From assembly GCA_031431125.1 (NCBI GenBank), contig JANPCX010000079.1:1-6584 (forward strand): DNA of 6,584 bases. The letters run 5' to 3'. Positions 1 through 4,617 of this stretch are shown here, one piece after another; positions within the stretch are counted from its first letter, which is position 1; each line of letters opens with the position of its first letter. The position numbers were made by a program, and so were the translations under genes. The DNA is from JANPCX01 sp031431125 (GTDB lineage: Bacteria > Pseudomonadota > Gammaproteobacteria > Burkholderiales > Burkholderiaceae_C). The notes beneath the pieces are model-generated. The model saw nothing but the letters and a program-made list of their open reading frames with translations. It was not told the DNA's origin and made no database searches.

Positions 1-20
1 CGAAACATGAAAACGTGTAC

Positions 21-95
21 TCGACCCAATGGCGGCGTTGCAAATCCTCGCGATACCTCGGTATCGCTGCGGTTTGCGCCTTGCCCTTGGGCCGA
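21..95. repeat. Long imperfect palindrome in the OmpA-gene leader
   Basis: The two halves pair across a centre at 58/59. The inner stem, bases 50-57 with 60-67, is perfect (GCGATACC with GGTATCGC). Pairing then continues with a few mismatches and G-T wobbles through 40-46 with 71-77. After a one-base shift it resumes at 31-33 with 83-85, 25-29 with 87-91 (CCCAA with TTGGG) and 21-23 with 93-95. No T-run follows either arm, so it is not a standard intrinsic terminator. The length and mismatch pattern resemble dispersed intergenic palindromic repeats (REP/ERIC-like) of proteobacteria. It could also act as an RNA hairpin in an upstream transcript. The pairing is read directly; the repeat-family assignment is inference. 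Confidence 0.6.
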
Positions 96-251
96 CTCCA
101 CTACTTTCATTTGTTCCGTTATTTCTGAGTCGCAGTACTAGGCGCTGGGGCGGGAGCTGTCTAGCCCGTATGCCACCAGCAAACACCATATGGCCTGCTG
201 TTGATGGGCATCAGAATAGAAGAACGTTTATAGCAAGGAGGAAGTGTCAAC

Positions 252-1334
252 ATGAAATACACCACACTGTTATCCCACAGCACGGGCGGGCCCGGTTTTA
301 CAACAGCAGCGCGCAATACCATTCGGCTCGGCTGGGCCCTGGGCCTCAGTCTGGCTTGCAGCCTGGCTCCGGCGCTGGCGCAGGCCCAAGATATGGCCGG
401 CGCCAAAGACCACCCCGCTATCAAGCGTTTTGCGGGCTCCAGCATCGTGGCCTATGACGTGAAGCAGTTTGACTCGGTAGACATCCCTACCAGCAGTTTT
501 ACCAAGTTCAACCTGAGCACTGGCAAGCGCGAGTTTGCCGCCCCGCCCGTGGTGGCCGAAGGCCGGCGCACCCGCATCTGGTACGAGGCACCGGGCGAGA
601 CCAGTAGCGTGGAAGTGTTCCGCAACTACGCAGCCGAACTCACGGCCCAGGGCTTCACCCTGCTGTACGACTCCACCAAAGATGCCAAGCTGGGCAAGTG
701 GAATGGTTACCTGAACGGCTTTGGATTCAACAAGGCACCGATGTCCACTAACCGCAGTCAGTTTGTGTTCACCAGCGCTTCCATGAATGGCATCCAAACC
801 CTGTCGGCCCAGCGCGAGCGCCAAGGCCAGCTCACCTATGTGCACCTGGTGACCGTGCAGTGGGACAAGCCCAACATTACCTACAAAGCACAACGCGGTG
901 CCTATGTGGCGCTGGACATGGTGGACGTGGGTGCCCTCAAGCAGGACATGGTGAGTGTCAGCGCGTCTGAGATGTCTAAAGCCATTGCCGCCACCGGGCG
1001 CATTGCGCTCTACGGCATCTTGTTTGACACCGCCAAGGCGGATATCAAGGCCGAATCCAAACCGGCGCTCGAAGAAATCGCCAAGCTCCTGCAAAGCGAC
1101 ACCAGCCTGAAACTGCGCGTGGTGGGCCACACTGACAACCAGGGCGCGCTGGAATCCAACATCGCCCTGTCCAAGCGCCGTGCGGAGGCGGTAACCACCG
1201 CCCTGGCCAGCAACTACGGCGTGGCTGCCAACCGGCTGTCTGCCTTTGGCGTGGCCGACCTGGCCCCCGTGGCCAGCAACAGTGGCGAAGAAGGCCGCGC
1301 CAAGAACCGCCGGGTTGAGCTGGTACCGCAGTAG
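252..1334 (+). CDS. OmpA family protein with DUF4892-like N-terminal half
   Basis: This 360-residue exported protein is predicted to anchor to peptidoglycan in the periplasm or outer membrane. The start is set by a strong Shine-Dalgarno (AAGGAGG at 235-241). Residues 1-45 form an unusually long signal peptide: an extended polar n-region with RNTIR, a hydrophobic core around 27-42, and likely cleavage after AQA45. Residues about 50-230 (KDHPAIKRF, TRIWYEAPGETSSVEVFRNY) match the pattern of the DUF4892 domain often fused to OmpA. Residues about 250-358 are an OmpA C-terminal domain: LYGILFDTAKADI, then GHTDNQG with the family's conserved Asp, then the NRRVEL motif with the conserved Arg that binds diaminopimelate. 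The gene appears monocistronic. The role of the DUF4892 half is unknown. OmpA domain is very likely; DUF4892 is from memory of family patterns. Confidence 0.9.
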   Translation: MKYTTLLSHSTGGPGFTTAARNTIRLGWALGLSLACSLAPALAQAQDMAGAKDHPAIKRFAGSSIVAYDVKQFDSVDIPTSSFTKFNLSTGKREFAAPPVVAEGRRTRIWYEAPGETSSVEVFRNYAAELTAQGFTLLYDSTKDAKLGKWNGYLNGFGFNKAPMSTNRSQFVFTSASMNGIQTLSAQRERQGQLTYVHLVTVQWDKPNITYKAQRGAYVALDMVDVGALKQDMVSVSASEMSKAIAATGRIALYGILFDTAKADIKAESKPALEEIAKLLQSDTSLKLRVVGHTDNQGALESNIALSKRRAEAVTTALASNYGVAANRLSAFGVADLAPVASNSGEEGRAKNRRVELVPQ

Positions 1335-1337
1335 CGA

Positions 1338-1383
1338 GGGGCCTGTGGGGCAAGGGTCATATGGAAAACTGGCCCCTGGCCCC
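1338..1383 (+). terminator. GC-rich hairpin just after the OmpA-family gene
   Basis: The hairpin begins four bases past the stop codon. GGGGCC (1338-1343) pairs with GGCCCC (1378-1383), and after a small internal loop GGGGC (1347-1351) pairs with GCCCC (1372-1376), leaving a 20-base loop. No T-run follows, so it is weak as an intrinsic terminator and may serve only as a 3' stabilising hairpin. The adjacent sequence from about 1383 may be the end of an insertion element, so the right arm could have arrived with it. Confidence 0.35.
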
Positions 1384-1437
1384 AATACTGTTCAGATAGT
1401 AAGCACCGGTTTTGGCTGATGTCGTTGGTGCAATGGG

Positions 1438-1575
1438 TCACCGCCTGCGGCGGACGGTGAAGCCGCTCATTTTTCGTTTAACGCCACGAGGATTGAGGCG
1501 ACCACGGCTGCTGACGCATCGACCTCGGGCAATTTCGTCGAACAACGCGTCACGCCACGCTGTCAAACGCTCAGG
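1438..1575 (-). pseudogene. Relic of an IS4-type transposase C-terminus
   Basis: Read on the minus strand, this stretch encodes a basic tail containing ERLTAWRDALFDEIARGR and then NPRGVKRKMSGF, ending RRRR and a TGA at 1440-1438. A short helix followed by NPR-x-VK-x-KMS and a run of Arg/Lys is typical of the extreme C-terminus of IS4-family transposases. The DDE catalytic core is absent: the frame upstream runs into unrelated sequence and a stop. About 35-57 bases past the stop, an AT-richer segment at 1384-1405 lies where the terminal inverted repeat would be. No partner repeat is visible, so the element is a fragment. The identification rests on motif recognition from memory. Confidence 0.5.
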
Positions 1576-1639
1576 GGGGAATGGCCGCAGCTTGCGGCAT
1601 CTTGCGCTTGATCACGCGCACCGCGTGCGCAGCGGACTC
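1571..1639 (-). pseudogene. Second transposase-like C-terminal tail fragment
   Basis: On the minus strand, in a different frame from the neighbouring relic, the sequence reads HAVRVIKRKMPQAAAIPP followed by TGA at 1573-1571. This basic tail ending in IPP resembles the last residues of another group of IS4-like transposases. It overlaps the start of the 1438-1575 relic by a few bases, so two different element ends seem to be joined here, as after insertion of one into another and deletion. It is too short for a firm family call; chance similarity is possible. Confidence 0.3.
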
Positions 1640-1641
1640 AG

Positions 1642-2007
1642 GGTCAGGTCTCCCATTCCTTCCTGTGGCTGCACCTACTGGGGACAACAGGGGCTACACA
1701 AGCTATCGATCAAGTTCACGAGATCTAGAACGTGCCTCGATGCACCTCTCAGCCTACCCCTGCTTCAAGTGCACGCCTGACGGCGCCGCTTAAGTCAAAC
1801 TACAAGGGGCCCCCATCGTTGTCAAACATCACCCCACCGTGGTTAACCGCGCGGCGATTCACCACGGAATTTGATTTCAATTTGGTCTCTGGTTTCTGCC
1901 GTGCAATATGCCGCTGCAGTCGAGCCAAAGGGCGTGGTTGGCGATACTACAAACGGTCATTGATGGTTGCGCAGTGGCAATTTGTTTGAATCCAAAGGAG
2001 AAGAGAA
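1642..2007. other. Non-coding stretch upstream of the Sel1 gene
   Basis: I find no convincing gene here. Open frames are short, lack ribosome-binding sites and have no recognisable motifs. Bases 1642-1658 match 2828-2844 at 16 of 17 positions. An inverted repeat, CCGTGGT at 1837-1843 and ACCACGG at 1861-1867, is separated by 17 bases, with GGTTAACC at 1841-1848 overlapping the left arm. Such a dyad could be an operator for the gene at 2008, but nothing else supports this. The 1870-1910 part is AT-richer and could hold the promoter; no good -35/-10 pair stands out. Confidence 0.5.
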
Positions 2008-2775
2008 ATGGCGATGGTTAGCGTCAAGTGGTTTTTGTTCGCAGTGGTTTTGGTTTTGGCTGTACCGCTGCCTGAGCGTGCGGTCGCCAACCCCACTGAG
2101 ACAGCGGCAGTTCGCAAGGCAGCTCAACGAGGGGATGCGGTCGCACAGTTCAAGCTTGGGGTGAGCTACGAGGAAGGAACCGGCGTTGCGAAAGACGATG
2201 TGCAGGCGGTCTTTTGGTATCGCAAAGCGGCCGAACAGGGGTATGCCAACGCCCAGTTCAACCTCGGTCTGATGTACGACAACGGAACCGGGGTTGCGAA
2301 AGATGATGTGCAGGCAGTGGCTTGGTATCGCAAGGCGGCAGAGCAAGGAGATGGCGACGCACAGAGCAACCTTGCATGGATGTACCTGAATGGGGCCGGG
2401 GTAGTGAAGAGCGCTCACCAGGCGCTGGCTTGGTATCGCAAAGCGGCCGAGCAGGGCCATGCAGGCGGTCAGAGTGCTGTCGGTACGATGTACGAAAACG
2501 GGACGGGCGTTGCAAAAGATGATGTGCAGGCGGTCTTTTGGTATCGCAAAGCGGCGACTCAGGGCGATGCCGTCGCGCAGTACAACCTGGGTCTGATGTA
2601 CGACTACGGAGCCGGGATAGCGAAGAACCTCCAGCAGGCCTATTTCTGGTGGCTTTTGTCGAGCGCTCAAGGCGATCCGGACGCCGCCAAGAACCGTGAC
2701 CGCATCGCGGGGCTTCTGACATCCGCGCAGCGGGCCGAGGCCCAAGCCAAAGCACGCGACTGGAAGCCGAAGTGA
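2008..2775 (+). CDS. Secreted Sel1-repeat (SLR) protein, five repeats
   Basis: This 255-residue protein is predicted to be exported and to act as a protein-protein interaction scaffold, as Sel1-like repeat solenoids usually do. A strong Shine-Dalgarno (AAAGGAG, 1994-2000) sets the start. Residues 1-27 are a signal peptide (VKWFLFAVVLVLAVPL, cleavage probably after AVA27). Five 36-residue repeats run at about 44-79, 80-115, 116-151, 152-187 and 188-223, with the AQ-x-x-LG-x-MY-x-NG-x-GV and A-x-x-WYRKAAEQG consensus. A charged tail (QRAEAQAKARDWKPK) follows. Repeats 1 and 4 are nearly identical in DNA, which points to duplication or conversion inside the gene. Its partner cannot be inferred: the flanking sequence is transposon debris on one side and an adhesin relic on the other. 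Confidence 0.93.
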   Translation: MAMVSVKWFLFAVVLVLAVPLPERAVANPTETAAVRKAAQRGDAVAQFKLGVSYEEGTGVAKDDVQAVFWYRKAAEQGYANAQFNLGLMYDNGTGVAKDDVQAVAWYRKAAEQGDGDAQSNLAWMYLNGAGVVKSAHQALAWYRKAAEQGHAGGQSAVGTMYENGTGVAKDDVQAVFWYRKAATQGDAVAQYNLGLMYDYGAGIAKNLQQAYFWWLLSSAQGDPDAAKNRDRIAGLLTSAQRAEAQAKARDWKPK

Positions 2776-2859
2776 TGCATTGAGAGGTGGCACCACCCCA
2801 GCGTCGGGGTCAGATGCCGGGCATCCTGGTCAGATCTCCCATTCACCTTTTTTGCCAAG

Positions 2860-2890
2860 AAAAAAAGAAGTCCCTTTCGGGGCCCTCGGC
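2860..2890 (-). terminator. Degenerate copy of the adhesin terminator
   Basis: Read on the minus strand, it is a GGGCCCC-GAAA-GGGACTT hairpin followed by a T-run (2867-2859), in the same place relative to the relic stop codon as the intact terminator at 4381-4411. Only three G-C pairs next to the loop remain, then a C-A mismatch and wobbles, against nine perfect pairs in the intact copy. Termination strength is probably reduced. It lies about 85 bases past the Sel1 stop codon but points the opposite way. Confidence 0.5.
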
Positions 2891-2929
2891 ATACATGCGT
2901 TTGCCGCACATCTGACTCCGGCCCATTGA

Positions 2930-3094
2930 TCAATCGGTGATCAGAGTCCCGTTGTTCAGCTTGGCGGCAATGATGCCGTGGTTGCCCGAATCAGGAGTCA
3001 AAACTCATCGAGGCCACCAGGTCGACGTTGTCCAGCACGAGGCGCTGCGCTGCTGCGGAACTGTTGTACGGGCCGTGTTGGAAGCCGCATGTGC
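2930..3094 (-). pseudogene. Relic of a type I-secreted adhesin C-terminus
   Basis: Two frames together rebuild the end of the adhesin encoded from 4454. The distal frame gives NHGIIAAKLNNGTLITD and a TGA (2932-2930), against NHDIIAAMLNNGKLITD in the intact gene. The proximal frame gives GPYNSSAAAQRLVLDNVDLV, against GQYNSSAEDQRIVLDNVDLV. They are separated by a one-base insertion near 3001-3008, so no single frame covers both and the proximal frame stops at 2993-2991. Upstream of 3094 the similarity is lost, so nearly all of the gene is missing. Among the codon changes in the last 24 codons, five alter the residue and about three are silent, as expected without selection. Non-functional with high confidence. 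Confidence 0.87.
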
Positions 3095-3299
3095 GTCCAC
3101 GGCGCCATCGTTGGCTCTGCGACGACACAGGGTACATTTCAGCGGCTGCTCTGCGCCGACCGGCACGGCGGCTTGGTAGGGTTTTTGAACTTGGTCCCTG
3201 AAACGCCATGGCAACAAGCCAGGGCCATGGGATGTGAATCGGTCGACATCAGTATCAATAGGACGTTGTGCTGCAGTACCCGTGCGACGCTCAGGCACC
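3095..3299. other. Junction between adhesin relic and FkbM-like gene
   Basis: No gene is supported here. It lies between the end of recognisable adhesin similarity and the ribosome-binding site of the FkbM-like gene, so it should hold that gene's promoter and one edge of the rearrangement. CCATGG occurs twice (3208-3213 and 3225-3230). I see no inverted terminal repeats or target duplication. Confidence 0.4.
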
Positions 3300-3305
3300 A
3301 GGAGG
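3300..3305 (+). promoter_or_regulatory. Strong Shine-Dalgarno for the original FkbM-gene start
   Basis: AGGAGG sits five bases before the ATG at 3311. By contrast, the downstream ATG at 3470 has only a weak AGG at 3459-3461 overlapping the amber codon. This argues that 3311 is the ancestral start of the whole frame 3311-4258. Confidence 0.75.
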
Positions 3306-3310
3306 AAGCT

Positions 3311-3460
3311 ATGAATCAAACGCTGAAAACAGCGTATCGAGGATTGCGCCGCAGGATTGGCAACACACTGCGCAACAGCCCCTTGAACTTTCAGGCGGAG
3401 GCGCTGCTTCAAATGAAGCAAGACCTGCTGCTGAGTGAGAAAACGTCTGTCGCGTCCTAG
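3311..3460 (+). pseudogene. N-terminal part of the FkbM-like gene, cut off by TAG
   Basis: The frame opens with an ATG behind a strong ribosome-binding site and codes for 49 basic, soluble residues (MNQTLKTAYRGLRRRIGNTL...KQDLLLSEKTSVAS) before TAG at 3458-3460. The next codons, GTC GGT CAA ATG, continue in the same frame straight into the methyltransferase at 3470. Without the TAG the product would be 315 residues. The segment looks like the helical N-terminal extension found before the SQNGEDG motif in related proteins, so I read it as the detached start of one gene, not a separate small protein. A single change from CAG (Gln) would explain the stop; a sequencing error or a real leader peptide with coupled reinitiation are alternatives. 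Confidence 0.7.
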
Positions 3461-3469
3461 GTCGGTCAA

Positions 3470-4258
3470 ATGAGACTGGCGCAGGAATGGAAGCGCATGG
3501 CGAAACATGGCGAGACGCCTGCGGCACTGGCGGACGTTGAATTTCGCGCCTTTTCGCAGAACGGTGAAGATGGCATTCTTCTGTACATCTTCAGTCTTAT
3601 CGGAACCCATCAACGAAGCTGCATTGAAATTTGCGCGGGCGATGGCATTGAATGCAATTCGGCGAATTTGATACTCAACCACGGCTGGACGGGACTGTTG
3701 GTGGATGGCAGCCTGGAGAACGTACACAAGGGGCAGCGCTTTTACGCCCAGCATCGAGACACATTCAGTTTTCCACCGCAGTTTGCCCACGCGTGGGTTG
3801 ATCGGGAAACGATCAATCAGCTCATAGGACAACACGGTTTCAAAGGGGAAGTCGACCTTCTTTCTATCGACCTCGATGGTGTGGACTACTGGATCTGGGA
3901 GGCCATTGACGTCATTCAGCCCCCCCGCGTGGTTGTCGCCGAAACCCAATGCATATGGGGTGCGAATCGTTCGGTCTCGGTGCCTTATCGACGGGATTTC
4001 AGTTCACCCTTGGTGCAAGGGTTTGGCATCTACTCTGGCGCGAGCCTTCCTGCTTTTGTTGGATTGGCCAAACGAAAAGGCTACCGTTTGGTAGGCACCC
4101 AGTCTCTTGGGTTCAACGCATTCTTGGTTCGAGAAGATCTCGGCGCAGACGTCCTTCCCGAGGTGTCCGCTGCGTCCTGCCTCGACCGCCCCTTCGTGCG
4201 TTGGGCGATGCGTGAACTGCTTCCGTTGGTGCAGGACAAGGAGTGGGTAGAAGTCTGA
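3470..4258 (+). CDS. FkbM-family methyltransferase-like protein (N-terminus interrupted)
   Basis: These 262 residues resemble cytosolic SAM-dependent methyltransferases of the FkbM type, often found in surface-glycan and secondary-metabolite loci. Numbering from 3470, FRAFSQNGEDGILLYIF (25-41) is the hallmark N-terminal motif. CIEICAGDG (51-59) corresponds to the glycine-rich SAM loop, followed by ECNSANLILNHGWTGLLVDG (61-80) whose LLVDG Asp is in the usual ribose-binding position. VDLLSIDLDGVDYWIWEAI (128-146) and RVVVAETQ (153-160) supply later strands. No signal peptide or membrane segment is seen. The natural start was probably 3311; translation from 3470 would need reinitiation over a weak AGG. 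The core is intact, so activity may survive. It is convergent with the adhesin gene, 195 bases apart, and lies between two copies of the adhesin tail. The substrate is unknown. Confidence 0.8.
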   Translation: MRLAQEWKRMAKHGETPAALADVEFRAFSQNGEDGILLYIFSLIGTHQRSCIEICAGDGIECNSANLILNHGWTGLLVDGSLENVHKGQRFYAQHRDTFSFPPQFAHAWVDRETINQLIGQHGFKGEVDLLSIDLDGVDYWIWEAIDVIQPPRVVVAETQCIWGANRSVSVPYRRDFSSPLVQGFGIYSGASLPAFVGLAKRKGYRLVGTQSLGFNAFLVREDLGADVLPEVSAASCLDRPFVRWAMRELLPLVQDKEWVEV

Positions 4259-4330
4259 GCCAGGCATCGACGGGGCAGCGCGCCCGTTTGTGGCTTGCTC
4301 TCTGGGTCGGTGCCCGTTGCAGAAAATTCA

Positions 4331-4350
4331 AACCACCTGCGCAGGCGGTT
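4331..4350. other. 20-base palindrome between convergent genes
   Basis: AACCACCTGC pairs with GCAGGCGGTT with one A-C mismatch. It lies 73 bases after the FkbM-like stop codon and could mark a transcript end on the plus strand, but no T-run follows and the tip would have to open to form a loop. Confidence 0.25.
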
Positions 4351-4366
4351 GGGGTCGAACCTTCTG

Positions 4367-4617
4367 TTCACCTTTGCCGTAAAAAAAGAAGGGCCCCTCT
4401 CGGGGGCCCTTGGCACGGGTGCGTTTGTGGCACCGCTGACTCAGGTCCCTCAATCAATCGGTGATGAGTTTCCCGTTGTTCAGCATGGCAGCAATGATGT
4501 CGTGGTTGCTCGACTCTGGAGTCAAACTTAACGAGGCCACCAGGTCGACGTTGTCCAGCACGATGCGCTGGTCTTCCGCAGAACTGTTGTATTGGCCGTC
4601 TTGGAAGCCACCTGTGC
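4367..4617 (-). repeat. Direct repeat copy 2: intact adhesin 3' end plus terminator
   Basis: This is the intact partner of 2842-3094. It covers the terminator, the spacer with CAATCGGTGAT around the stop codon, and the last codons of the adhesin. The two copies bracket the FkbM-like gene. Confidence 0.85.
4381..4411 (-). terminator. Intrinsic terminator of the adhesin gene
   Basis: On the minus strand AAGGGCCCC (4411-4403) pairs perfectly with GGGGCCCTT (4397-4389) around a five-base loop, and the stem runs into a T-rich tract (4390-4381). It lies 43 bases after the adhesin stop codon. This is a textbook rho-independent terminator for the minus strand. On the plus strand the run precedes the hairpin, so it should not stop transcription from the FkbM-like gene efficiently. 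Confidence 0.9.

Larger units (their letters stand above)
2842..3094 (-). repeat. Direct repeat copy 1: decayed adhesin 3' end plus terminator
   Basis: This segment aligns with 4367-4617 in the same orientation, covering the terminator region, the stop codon and about 50 codons of the adhesin C-terminus. Over 2930-3002 against 4454-4526 I count roughly 9 mismatches in 73 bases. Similarity falls away left of 2842 and right of 3094. Confidence 0.85.

Noticed and set aside
201..232. TTGATG and TTTATA as a sigma-70 promoter for the OmpA-family gene
   Set aside because: The spacer is 20 bases and the resulting transcript start would fall inside the ribosome-binding site.
270..1385. Long minus-strand open frame of 371 codons opposite the OmpA-family gene
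   Set aside because: It is a mirror of a GC-rich coding gene, has no recognisable domain, and the plus strand has the signal peptide, OmpA motifs and ribosome-binding site.
1882..1909. TTGGTC and CAATAT as a promoter for the Sel1 gene
   Set aside because: Only three of six bases match in each box, no better than expected by chance in this AT-richer stretch.
1412..1989. Overlapping plus-strand open frames of 70-122 codons between OmpA-family and Sel1 genes
   Set aside because: They lack ribosome-binding sites, overlap one another in different frames, and the first part is better explained as transposase remains on the other strand.
2008..2775. 108-base repeats as a CRISPR-like array
   Set aside because: The repeats are codon-phased Sel1 units inside one open frame, with no short spacer structure.
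1957..2796. Minus-strand open frame of 279 codons opposite the Sel1 gene
   Set aside because: Its apparent repeats are only the reverse complement of the Sel1 repeat units; there is no ribosome-binding site or known motif.
2978..3310. Upstream extension of the 49-codon frame as a 160-residue protein
   Set aside because: The part before 3311 runs through the antisense of the adhesin relic and lacks a ribosome-binding site; the AGGAGG is at 3300-3305.
3458..3460. TAG as a programmed amber (pyrrolysine) codon
   Set aside because: Nothing suggests a pyrrolysine host, and the position lies in a non-catalytic N-terminal extension; a nonsense mutation is simpler.
3005..3949. Minus-strand open frame of 314 codons spanning relic, junction and FkbM-like gene
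   Set aside because: It crosses unrelated segments, including the frame-shifted relic and the opposite strand of the methyltransferase, and shows no coherent domain.
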